A stretch of 64,000 nucleotides of DNA. Source: Hemibagrus wyckioides. Taxonomy: Eukaryota; Chordata; Actinopteri; Siluriformes; Bagridae. The translations under genes and the position numbers were made by a program. This document shows positions 47,612 through 60,813 of this stretch, piece by piece. Location of the stretch: positions 5,995,573 through 6,059,572 of the forward strand of contig NC_080715.1 of NCBI RefSeq assembly GCF_019097595.1, given 5' to 3'. The notes under the pieces were generated by a model, which saw only the letters and a program-made list of their open reading frames with translations, searched no databases and was not told the origin of the DNA. Each line of letters starts with the position of its first letter. Within the stretch, counting starts at the first letter, position 1.

Positions 47612-50600
47612 CCTGCTGTCTGTGTTCCCGTCTACATTGATCTGGATAACCGTGAACACTTCGCTCTTTCGTTGTTGGTCTAATCCGATTCCCACTTCAT
47701 TGATTTCCTGAGCACTTTGCCCTCATCATCTCCTTTTGTCTCTCTAATCTTATCATTTAAAATATATTGCCAAAAGTTTTGGGACACCCCTCCAAATCAT
47801 TGAATTCAGGTGTTGATTTTCAGGGGTTGGGCTTCGGCCCCTTAGTTCCAGTGAAAGGAACTCTTCATGCTTCAGCTTCATACCAAGACATTTTGGACAA
47901 TTTCATGCTTTGTGGGAACATTTTGGGGATGACCCCTTCCTGTTCCAACATGACTGCACACCAGTGCACAAAGCAAGGTCCATAAAGACATGGATGAGTG
48001 AGTTTGGTGTGGAGGAACTTGACTGGCCTGCACAGAGTCCTGACCTCAACCCCATAGAACACCTTTGGGATGAATTAGAGTGGAGACTGAGATCCATTGC
48101 TTTTTCATCCAGCATCAGTGCCTGACCTCACAATGTGCTTCTAGAGAAATGATCAACAATTCCTATAAACACACTCCTAAACCTTTTGGAAAGCCTTCCC
48201 AGAAGAGTTGAAGCTGTTATAGCTGCAAAGGGCGGGACAACTCCATATTACATTCATGTGCATGGAAAGACAGACGTCCCAAAACCTTTGGCAATATAGT
48301 GTATTTTATCTGCCCGGCTCTGAGGGCATGGCCTGGTTGATTTTTGGCCGAGTCTGATTACCCTGTCCTTTGCCAATCCATAGGAGCCTTGTAGAAAGCA
48401 TGTTAAATCACATGCTTGGTTTATTACATGCTAATTATATAACTTGCTAGTACATGTCAAGAGAAAATAACAATGCTAGCCAGCCTGACATAGTTTTTTT
48501 CTTTCCTTTGGAAGACAGATCACTGCACTACATTGCAATCTCACGGCTGAACAGATGTGCAAATGATCAAATAACCATTTACTTTCCTTCGTCTACATTA
48601 ATGTCTGTTACAAACTAATCCCATTAAATTACATTACAGTAACCAGCACCCTTTCGTCTGGACGATTACCGGAAAAAAAAACAGGACTGGAACATTAACT
48701 CAGCTAGTGGGCTCGCTAATCAGTTTCTGAATTGTAAATTGTTTCTGAATTGTAAATTGTGAATTGAATTCTAAATTGTGCCTGATAAAATTGTAAACTT
48801 GTATTGATAAACCTGAATGTAACCAGGACACATGCAGACTCTGACCACAGTCAGTGAAGTGTAATCGCTAAGCCAAGGCTTGTTTGGTTTCTGAAAATTG
48901 TTTGCAATGGAGCTACAAATCAAATGAGTATTCACCTCTGTCAAACTTTTAGAGTTAGTTAGGTAGGTAGTTAGTTGAAATAGTTAGTTAATTAGTTAGT
49001 TAGTTAGTTAGTTTGTAATGTTTATTTAACCAGGATAAAAACTCACTGGGATTAAAGCTCTTTTACAAGAGAGACCTGACCATGAAGGTAGCCCAAGATA
49101 CAACAATTAACAATAATTAAATAACATCTAAGAAAACAGAATTGGAAACAAACAAATAGATAAACAAAGGATTGAATGCATGAGTGAATAGATGAGTGTG
49201 AGTATACGAATGAATAAATGAATGAATAAGTGAATGAATACATGAATGAGTGAGTGAATGAATGAATGAATAAGTAAGTGAATGAATTAGTAAATGAATG
49301 AGTAAATAAATGAATGAATGTGTGAATGAATGAATGAATGAATGAAGGAATGAATGAGTAAGTGAATGAATTAGTAAATAAATGAATGAATGTGTGAATG
49401 AATGAATGAATGAATGAAGGAATGAATGAATAAGTAAGTGAACGAATTAGTAAATGAATGAGTAAATAAATGAATGAATGTGTGAATGAATGAATGAATG
49501 AATAAGTGAGTAAGTGAATGAATGAATGAGTAAGTGAATGAATTAGTAAATGAATGAGTAAATAAATGAATGAATGTGTGAATGAATGAATGAATGAATG
49601 AATAAGTGAGTAAGTGAATGAATGAATGTGTGAATGAATGAATGAATGAATGAATGAATGAATAAGTGAGTAAGTGAATGAATTAGTAAATGAATGAGTA
49701 AATAAATGAATGAATGTGTGAATGAATGAATAAGTGAGTAAGTGAATGAATTAGTAAATGAATGAGTAAATAAATGAATGAATGTGTGAATGAATGTGTG
49801 AATGAATGAATGAATTCAATCAATCAACTAATCAGTATATAAAATACATATTTCTATACATAGTATTACAAGCTGGAACAGGAATCGATTTAACTGGGAT
49901 ATACAATGTATCCTATAATACTGAGGTTGTGTGTGTGTGTGTGTGTGAGGATTTGAGGGAGGTGTTTGTGGGATACTAATGTTGACATGAAAATTGCTGT
50001 TCACCAGCAGTCTCGATTTGGTCTGACAGAGCTGGAGCAATTCTGCCAAGGCCAAGAGCAAGGTGCTAAAATCTCAAGATCCAGATGTGAAAGCCTTTCC
50101 AAGGAGGCAGAAAGATTCGCAGCTGAGATTGCAGCCAAAGGTGACTCTGGGGGGTGAATACTTATGGACCCAAGAACTGTTTGTGATTTTGTTTGTTTAA
50201 CCTTTGTGTCACAGTAAAAAAAAATATTTTGCACTTAAATGCTAGACATGTTGTGCAAATGGCATGATAAATCCCAGTGCCTGGTTAGAACAGTAGAAAA
50301 TGAGGGAAAGGTCAAGGGGGTGAATACTTTTGCACTATAATGCAGGGTATATTTATGCAGATGGCCCAGAAGGAAAGCGTTAGAGCTACCTGAATCATCA
50401 CACATCACAGTGTGGCTTGTTTCTGTGGTTGGTTTCTCATAATATATGACTCAGTTTTAGCTGAAAAAAAAAGAGTAAATAAACAAAAGGACATTACAGA
50501 GCTAAAAAAAAAAAAAAAACTATCATCCGAATGTCTTTCTGTCTCCTACTCAAGTCTCCACAAAGTTTCAGTGGAAGAAGTGATCGAGTTGATAACGCAG

Positions 50601-51443
50601 GCTGATCTGTGGATAATATTTCACTGTGTGTGTACTGAAATAAAAGTGACAGTGTGAATGTGTTGTTGCAGCGTCCTCTGAGGCTAGCGTGTGATGATTT
50701 AGACGTAAAGTTTTAGAACGGCGCTAAAATGGCAGCGGTCCCTCGGGTGAAGAGATGTAAAAAAATGTGAAAAGAGGAATAAAGCGGCGGTGAAGAGGTT
50801 GAGCGTACGTTCAGGGTGTGGGAGAGAACTACTGTTAGTCTGTTAGCTTGCACCTCTGCTCTGTGAAAAGGAAGGGAGAGAGGTGGGGATGAAGGAGGTG
50901 GCTGTCCTGCTGTAGCGCTCACTCCGCTCACTCACCTGGATACCGATGAGGATTCCTCTCTCGGGCAGCTTGAACCCTGTGGAGAGCATCGCCTTCAAAA
51001 AGGCTGAGTAGATATTTGGTCCGAAGCAGGCGACCTGCACGTGGAGACAGGGTTCTTCATCATCATCATCATCATCATGATCAACAACATCAATAACAAC
51101 AATGAGAAGAGAAGAGAAGAGAAGAGAAGAGAAGAGAAGAGAAGAGACTAATAGATGACATGAGAGGAAAGAAAAGGACAGGAAGTGAGAGACAGATAAA
51201 GAGGACATGCTCAGTCATTTTGCCGTGATAATGAAAGTAGGATGCGCAGCTCATTACTCTTCCTTTTACTCAGTAGATACAGCAGTGTGCAGAGACATGG
51301 CCCACTGCACACTAAAGAGATTCAAGAAGAAAAGCATCTGATTAGAAGAACAGAGTTTTCAGACCTCTCCGGTGGAGGCCATCTCACAGCGCAGGACAGG
51401 GTCAGCATCTCTCAGACGAGGCCAGGAAAACATCGGAGCCTAA

Positions 51444-51477
<34 letters not shown>

Positions 51478-51479
51478 AG

Positions 51480-51518
<39 letters not shown>

Positions 51519-51560
51519 TGAGAGAGAGAACGTGAGAGAGAGAGAGAGAGAGAGAGAGAA

Positions 51561-51632
<72 letters not shown>

Positions 51633-51634
51633 AG

Positions 51635-51679
<45 letters not shown>

Positions 51680-51694
51680 TGAGAGAGAGAATGT

Positions 51695-51739
<45 letters not shown>

Positions 51740-51754
51740 TGAGAGAGAGAACGT

Positions 51755-51801
<47 letters not shown>

Positions 51802-51874
51802 AGAGAGGAGAGAGAGAGAGAGAATGAGCAAGAGAGGAGAGAGAGAGAGAGAGAGAATGTGAGAGAGAGAACGT

Positions 51875-51929
<55 letters not shown>

Positions 51930-51944
51930 TGAGAGAGAGAACGT

Positions 51945-52008
<64 letters not shown>

Positions 52009-55000
52009 AAAGCACTGGTGTGATTTACATTTCTGCTGGCTTGAACATTTCAGATAATAATGTTGCTGAAAGACTGAAATCAAAACCAACGTGCAAAATG
52101 GAGCCTTGAAGTCCAAATACTGCAAACCTTTCGTTCCACTGCCTCCTGCAGGCAGAAATGTGAAAGTCTTTGTGGAAAAAACAAACTTGCTCACATTCTC
52201 ATTGGAGAAATTAACTACTTCCACCACAATGCCTGTTTGTTTGTCCTTCACTAACAACCCCAGTGAGATAGGAATCGCTTTCTCCGTGCTGACATTTAAA
52301 GTGATGCTGAGAAAACGCTGCAGCATTAAGCCGAGAAGAAGCGGGAATGCAGAAAGAGCTTCTTAAGTGGCTGTTTGTTATTCAGCAGTGACGACAGGCT
52401 GCTATCAGAGACGCTGCACACTTTCAACATGAAAGGAGAGCGTCGCAGGCGACCTTTTTCCCCTTTCTTATTTTTTTTTGGAACAGGACAAAACCAGACA
52501 GCTTTCACACTTAAGTGTGTTTGAGAAGCGTTTGGCTAACTGCCCTTTGGGGTAGCTTGTCCTTATCGCTTCAATTAGAAACCGACAGCTTTGGTTACCT
52601 GAAGGAGGAGAGGAACAGGAGGAGAAGAAATGGAAAAGAGAGGATGGAGGGTAAGGACAGAGAGGAGGAGATGGGATGCTAGAGAGAGAGGGGGGAGAGA
52701 ATAAAAAGAAAGTACATGGGAAGAAAACTAGGACAGGAAAAAGTTGAAAGAAGGGATAAAAGAGAACATAAAGAAAAAGAAAAAGTGAAAAAGAGAAAAA
52801 AAAGCAGGACAGATTAATAATGGGGCAGGGCAATGAGGGGACAACAGAGTGAGGGGACCAAAGAGTGAAGAGACATGAGACATGGGGGACAGGAAATTAG
52901 AGAAAAGAAAATAAGGGGACAGAAGAAGTTAAAAAAATGAAGAAATAAGAGTGAATGACAGGACAGAAGGGTAAATGAACAGAATAATGAAGGGAAAAAA
53001 GCACGAGGGGACAGAAGAATGAGAAGACATGGGAGTAAATAGACAAAAGAATGAAGGAACATGAAAAAATGGGAGAAGAGAATGGGTGGATGAAAGAGCA
53101 AGGGGACAGGAAAACCAGGGGAGATAGGAGAATGATAGGGCAGGAGAAGGAGGGAACAGAAAAGTAATGGGACAAGAGAATTAGAAGACAGAAGAAAGAA
53201 TGGACAGAAAAATTAGGAAATGGAAGAGTGAGGGAACAAAGGAGTGTGGAGACAAGAGAGAGAGATAAGAAGGGAGACAAAGTGTGATCGGGCAGAAGAG
53301 TGAGGAATGAAAAGTGTCAGAAGATAGAAAAGTAAGGGAACAGAAGAGTGAGGAGATGGAAGACAGAGGACAATAGAGTCAGGGGATAAAAGAATGGGGG
53401 GACAGACAAGACAGATGATGAAAGAGTCAGTAGACAGAAAAGTGAAGAGATGGAAGACGGTGACAGTAGAGACAGGAGATTAAAGTTTGAGGAACAGAAG
53501 AGATGGGAGATAGAAGAGTGAGGGGAAAGAAGAGACAGAAGATGAAAGAGTCAGGAGATAAGAGTGAGAGGACAGAAGAGTGAAGAGATGGAAGAGGGAG
53601 GACAGTAGAAACAGGAGATAAAAGAGTGGGGGACAGAAGGGACAAAAGATGAAAGAGTCAGTAGACAGAAGAGTCAAGAGACACAAGAGTGAAGAAATAG
53701 AAGATGGGGACAGCAGAGTCAGGAGATAAAAGAGTGGGGGGAAGAAGAGTCAGGAGAGAAAAGAGTGAGGACAGTGAAGTGAAGAGATGGGAAACAGGGG
53801 ATAGAGGAGTCAGGAGACAAAAGAGTGTAGAGATGAAAGTTGGGAGACAGTAGAGACAGGAGATAAAAGCGTGAGAGGACAGTAGAGTGAAGAGTTGGAA
53901 GACAGGGGATAGAAGAGTCAGGAGACAGAAGAGTGAAGAGATGAAAGAAGGGAGACAGGAGATAAAAGAGTGGGGGGGCAGAAGAGACAAGAGACAAAAG
54001 AGTCAGTAGATAAAAGAGTGAGAGGACAGAAGAGTGAAGAGTTGGAAGACAGGGGATAGAAGAGTCAGGAGACAGAAGAGTGAAGAGATGAAAGAAGGGA
54101 GACAGGAGATAGAAGAGTGGGGGGCAGAAGAGTGAAGACATGGAAGACAGGGGACAGAAGATTCAGGAGACAGAAGAGTGAAGAGATGAAAGATGGGAGA
54201 GAGTAGAGACAGGAGATAAAAGAGTGGGGGGGCAGAAGAGACAGATGACAAATGAGTCAGGAGATAAAAGAGTAAGAGAACAGAAGAGTGAAGAGATGGA
54301 AGACAGGGTACAGAAGAGTCAGGAGATAAAAGAGTAAGAGAACAGAAGAGTGAAGAGATGGAAGACAGGGTACAGAAGAGTCAGGAGATAAAAGAGTAAG
54401 AGAACAGAAGAGTGAAGAGATGGAAGACAGGGGACAGAAGAGCCAGGAGATAAAAGAGTAAGAGAACAGAAGAGTGAAGAGATGGAAGACAGGGTACAGA
54501 AGAGCCAGGAGATAAAAGAGTAAGAGAACAGAAGAGTGAAGAGATGGAAGACAGGGTACAGAAGAGCCAGGAGATAAAAGAGTAAGAGAACAGAAGAGTG
54601 AAGAGATGGAAGACAGGGTACAGAAGAGTCAGGAGATAAAAGAGTAAGAGAACAGAAGAGTGAAGAGATGGAAGACAGGGAACAGAAGAGTCAGGAGATA
54701 AAAGAGTAAGAGAACAGAAGAGTGAAGAGATGGAAGACAGGGAACAGAAGAGCCAGGAGATAAAAGAGTAAGAGAACAGAAGAGTGAAGAGATGGAAGAC
54801 AGGGAACAGAAGAGTCAGGAGACAGAAGAGTGAGGGGACACAAGTGTAAGGTAACGAGAGAAAACTGGTGAAAACAAAGGAAGACAGAAGTGTAGAGGTA
54901 TAGAGGATGGAGGGGTGGGGGCGGCGCGGAGATGAGACAGGGGACGGTGGGACAGGTGATTTATGTCCCCGGTTCTATCTGAAGAGTCACGTCCAGGGCA

Positions 55001-57557
55001 CTCGGGGAACACATCCTTGAAACAGTCTAATCAGCTCGGAATAAGCCAGCCTCACTTATGAATGTTAATGTGAGGAGGATAATAAACATCAGCATCTCAC
55101 ACTAATCCTGCTGTGCTCAGGGACGCATCCATTAAAGATTCTCATCAGGACAAGTTAGACCACACCGTCACGCTGTGCGTGATCGCAACAAATACCCAGT
55201 ACTCAGGGACGATTCTGTTAACACCTCAAGCTCGGTTTCGGTTCTTACCCCACCCCAAACGTAGTCCCAACATTTCTCAAGTTTGCTTCTACCTTCTGTA
55301 AAGCTACTATAGCTGGAATGGTCTTCCTCACTCACAAAATATGTAAATATCTCCCTAAAAAAGTGTTCAGTTCTGCAGGGAGGTTATGGGGGTTCATCAC
55401 TCTTATGTCCCCTCGCTCATTTTATCCCTTCAGTTGAAGGTTAAGGACCCAGGAGTAGCAGCTTGACTGTGAAGGTCTAAACTCCGCACCTTCTGATCCA
55501 TAGGCCAACATTTTATCCCGTGAGCTACCACTTGTCTTACTGACCACTTATGATGTGTCTCCTCCCCTTCAGTAGAGATTATTACACAGCCCCCCAACTC
55601 CCCTCACCGGCAGAGTGTCCAACAGTGGACAGTATATAAGGACAAAACTCACTGCTATTCCCTTCCTTGCCCTGTATTCTTGCGTACTTCTTTGTATTAG
55701 CTTTAATGGATTGTGTTTTCATCTCGAACCATTTTGCCTCTGGCTGTGATTTTGGATTATAGACATTGTTATAGTTCCAATAAATCTCCAGCACACGGAG
55801 CCTCAATCTTCTTCCAAGTCTTGGGTGTTGCAGCAGGTATGAGTCACTGCTTCACAGCTCCAGGGTCCTGAGTTCGATCCTGAGATCTGGTTTTTATTTG
55901 TGTGTAATTCCTTGTGTTCATGGTGGGTTTGAACAGGGTTCTCTGGTGTAATCACATCTTTCATGCTGGTAGGTGAATTGATGACACTAACTTGCCCATA
56001 GGAACAAACTGCTGATTTTGACAGGTGCAAAACAATTCAGCCTAGAGCTGAGCACAGATTTCAGTAAAAGTCAGCTATGGCACTTGATGGTAAAAAGGTG
56101 AAACTATATAATATGGTGTAACCCTGACCATTACACCCACATGAACTCTGAACATCCCATTCCAGATTTAGCTCCAGTTTGCTGTTATAATAAACTCCAC
56201 TCTTCTGGGAAGGCTTTCCACTAGATGTGGTGAGGTCAGGCACTGATATCGGTGAGGAGGTCTGGGGTGTAGTCAGTGTTGCAGTTCACTCCAAAGGTGT
56301 TCAGTCAGAGGGGCTGAGTCGGAGTCAGGGCTCCATGCAGGACGCTCGAGTTCTTCTAGGTCCAGACCTCTCAGTTCCAATGAAGAGGAACTGTAAAGCT
56401 ACACCACACAAAAACATGCTATACAACTGTGTGTTTCCAACAATCATTTTGGGAAGGTCCACATTTGCGTATGATGGTCAGTTGACCATGTAGTGTGTTT
56501 TGATGTGATAAATCCTGACCCACATTTGATGGGTTCTTGAAACAGATATCCTGGCTCAGAACTGACATCTTATTTTCTAACAGCATGAACAATTAGACGT
56601 GATGCAACCACCGGCAGATTTCTTGGTAAAAGGCTTCCCTCATTATTGATGACCGACAAGGCTCCTGGACGAGCAAAAAATCAATAGAGTAGCAAAATTA
56701 AATTAAGGGAAAGTCATCAAGTAAAGACCCTCTGGAGTTCTCCGACTTGAGTCCTGGAGGATCGGCACAGTGTGCAGTTTAATCGTCTCCTTGCTCTAAA
56801 TAGCACTGATTTAATTGAATTAGGCGTGCCTTTATAAGAAAAGTGCTAAACCACACTAGACTCTGATGAAGCTCATAGTCATACACCATGCCTTCTAATA
56901 ATGCCCCTCTAATACCAGCTGAAGCGGCTGATGATTCACCGTCGATGTGCGCTAGCTTTCATAAACCTATTACAGAAAATGTATATTTCGAGGGTTTTAA
57001 GGGTCATCGCATGAATCTCCCTGGCAGAATAAACACACAGTGCGAGACAAAAAAAAAAAAACACAACCTCTCCATGAACTCAGAAAAGGCTGAGCATGTA
57101 GTCACGTTGTGTTTCCCCTCCAAACTACTTTTCCTCCACGAGCTGCAATTTAAAAAGCATTCGTTGCGCACTTCAGGATGGCAAAGCAAAGCACACAGTG
57201 GGGGCTTGTTAGGCTGAGAAAATCCATGTTTGCATGCTTGCTTCTTTTTTTTTCTCCCTGAGCTGGAGAGAAGACAGAGCACAGAAATACCCAGTGCACA
57301 ATGCTGTCTCTGGGCACTGGAGTTCTGAAGCTGTTTGGAACGTCTGTTACTGGAAGATGAGATGAGACAACGTCCGAAGGAAGGAAAGATCCGGAGAGAA
57401 AGTGTAATATATTCACACATTCCAATGTGTTTACAAGCAAGCAAACCCACAGTGGCAGGAACATTTGTCAGAGAGTGCGATGGCTGTTTGTGTGTGTGTG
57501 TGAGTGTGTGTGCTGTCAGAAAGAAACTGGCTGTCTGTAGAAATGTGGGGGAAAAAC

Positions 57558-57599
<42 letters not shown>

Positions 57600-60500
57600 G
57601 TAATAGAAAATAAATATATACCATATACACTGTTTATAAAGAAAACTTTGTCCAATATTAGACATAATTTCAGACTAGGCTTTCATTTGTCTGGCCGCAA
57701 CTAGGGTACTGAGATATGAGCTCAAAGACAAAGAGAGAGAAAAAGATATAAATAGAGATATTTTAGCAAGATTATCCTACATACAGTCGTTCTAACACAG
57801 CTGAACTGGCCACATTTGCACTGGCTCTGCTTCCACAAGTATCCCCGACCGTCCAGACAGTTGCAGGATGAGCAGCAGATTTTGTGTCTGGGTTATAAGT
57901 TTAGCCTCCGTTATTAGTTACTGGAAGCATAACGTTGTCCATCTGTGCATCCCTGTAAGCGTCCGTCTATCCGTTATTCTCATTTGTGGAACTGCTTGAA
58001 CGTTTGAAGGATCTGTCTGGAATGATCATTGTTGGAACAGATCTAAACAGGGTCAAGGTCACAGCAAGGTCAAATGTCTGAAAGAGTTTTCTTTAGTAGC
58101 TTCCATCCTGTTTGCCACCCAGAGATGGAAGTAACACGATCATGTTCAGGAACTCAAAGCCCATTGTTCTGGCTTCTGCTGTCTGTCAAGAAGATAAGCG
58201 ATGGAAATCTGGACTTATCCTTTGCTAGCACCACATTCTGGCGTTGTTCCAAATGTGATCAAGGTTTATTTTACGTGTATTTGAGGAAAAAGTTAGTTCC
58301 CGCAATCAGAAAAACAGTATTTCTTATTGATTTGCTAAACAAACATTTTTATTTGGTGTGTACTTGGGGTCTATTTGCACTGAACATGTTTCGTGGAGGT
58401 GTGATGCATCTTGCTTGCTGTAACTAGCACGCTCTACTCACTCTGAATCCTGAAGTCTGCTGCTCCTCAGGCATAATTTGGATGACAGTAAAACAATTTA
58501 TGAGGCAGATTAATTGCCAGCATGCGATTAAAAATAAAGAGAGAATATAAAGACACGAGCCAGATATGAAAATCTTTTGTTTAGCTTTTAAATACAGTAT
58601 AATGTTGCTTAGCAACTTGTTGACTTTTTGTTGAGGACGCATGAGAACAACTGCTGAACTCTGTCCAAAATGTGAAATAGTTTGTTATTAAATGAGCTTT
58701 TATATTTAATGTATTTAGTGAGACTAGAGGTGAGCATCAGGACTGGAAGTGACAGAGAGGTCTGATATGAAGACTGACTTGTGTCCCGACCTGCATACTT
58801 ACACACTATTCCGCCATTGTGTAGAATAAATAGTGCAGAAAATTACAAGAAAAAGTACTAGGTGAAGAAGAAGAAGAAGAAGAAGAGGATTTCAAGTACC
58901 TGACTGATGCCCTTATTCAACGTATTGCTTTGCTTACACAGCGGAAGAAGGGTGGGACTACCATCTGCTGATGCTGAATGACAAAACATTTTCAAGATGG
59001 CTGTCAACTGGCTGGACAAAATCTTCAAAATGTCTTCAATTAACCTATGAATACTGTGTGATGGGCGGCACAGTGGCTTTGTGGTTAGCACTTTCGCCTC
59101 ACACCTCCAGCATCCTGGGTTTGAGTCTTGCTCCTGCTCACTGTGTGTGTGTGTGGAGTTTGCATGTTCTCCCTGTGCTTGGTGGGTTTCCTCCGGGTGC
59201 TCCGGTTTCCTCCCACAGTACAAAGACATGCTTCTAGGCTGATTGGAGTCTCTAAATTGCCTGTAGTGTGTGCCCTGCAGTGGGTTGGCACTCCGTTCAG
59301 GGTGTATCCTGCCTTGATGCCAGATGGCTCCCCCTGACCCCAGAATAGATCGGATAAGCGGTACAATGAAATATTGTGTGATGTCTTCAACATTTAAAAA
59401 ATTCACCGTATTCATACACTAAAGCTTGCGTTTGACGGCTTATAATTCAAACTTTAAGTGTTCTGTATGAGACGATATTAACCTTCTGAAATTCATAGTG
59501 TGTCCGGTCAGCGTCTAAATATGATAGAAAATATCCGACCCATTAAAAAAAACAAACAAAAACAAAAAAACAATAACACATAACCAAAAAAAGGATAAAA
59601 TATACTGGTACATATAGTGTCACTGTGTCACACACAATGTTTCCCTGTGATTGGAAGGGACCTTTCACACCCGCAACCTCAATAAAGACAGGGAAAAGCA
59701 TGAAGGAAAAAAATTAAATAAAGAAATTAATAAGGAGCTCCGTATAATTCAGATATTTTCCATGCGACACATCTGGTGTTCTGTTTCCCAGCTTTCCTGT
59801 TCGAAGCTCCACCTCTCCACAGGCCTCTAGAATATTCACAGCCACGTTTGCTATTCCTCTCAGCAGCCTAGCTGAGTATTTAAAACTTGGAGAGTGGCAG
59901 GAGAAGAGGATTATTCCTGCGCGATTGCCTCCTCATCACGGCCATTGTGCTTCCACTCTTCCGTAATTATACCGGAAATTACTTTGGGAGAGCGGAGACA
60001 GCGCTCAAGCAGCAAGTGCCCTAGACTCCAATACCAAACCTACTGATACAAGTCAGTGTCTCAACCACTCCTGGTAATTTAACACCTAGCTGGAGACGCG
60101 TGAAGCCCCCGGTGCCTGTGTCATTTAAAGACGAGGAAGTGAATGCTGCGAGACGGAGGAAGGTGTCTGGAGAGTACAAGTTTTTAATTGGAGAGCGAGG
60201 TATCAGGCTCGCTTTCACATTAATTACATTATCGTTTGTGCAGTTAATAACGGGCGACAGTTCCCGCACTGAGGATGGCGGGAAAAATGGGTGAATGATA
60301 CTAAGGCTGGAGCGGTAATTAAAGTTCTATAAAAAGGTTAACGGCATTTAAAGCTTTGTCTCGTTTAAAGAGGCATGAAAATGACAGCTATGCCAGGAAA
60401 CTATCCATTGTTCTAACCACACACACACACACACACACCTTAATTCCAACGTAGTCGACAGGAATGATGGGGTTCTCCAGCGTGGGCAGCACAGACTCGT

Positions 60501-60746
60501 TTAGCGGTTCTCCCACCATCACCTGGGTCGCCACGTTAATCAGGTCCACCCCGATGGTTTTGGACACGAATGGGAAGGAGCGTGAGGCACGCAGGTTACA
60601 CTCGATCACCTGAGGAGGTCAGACGACTCGGATTACACACCTGTGCATTTTAAGGTGGAATATTCTGTAAATACTGCGATAATGATTTGAAGTGTGGACC
60701 AAGTGCCAGCAGGTCCCGGAGGTTAAAGATAAATACAGCACAATAC

Positions 60747-60813
<67 letters not shown>

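Noticed and set aside
51412..52326. 304-codon open frame on the minus strand, mostly Ser-Leu repeats
   Set aside because: It is a translation of the GA/CT microsatellite plus the out-of-frame part of cps1 exon D. Low complexity, with no start or domain context.
52468..55012. Many 60-140-codon frames rich in Ser, Leu, Phe and Pro
   Set aside because: Polypurine/polypyrimidine minisatellite. The 62-bp period is not divisible by three.
57004..57630. 208-codon minus-strand frame
   Set aside because: Its N-terminus is the (AAT)n array read as Leu and the rest is unique intron of cps1. No similarity recognised.
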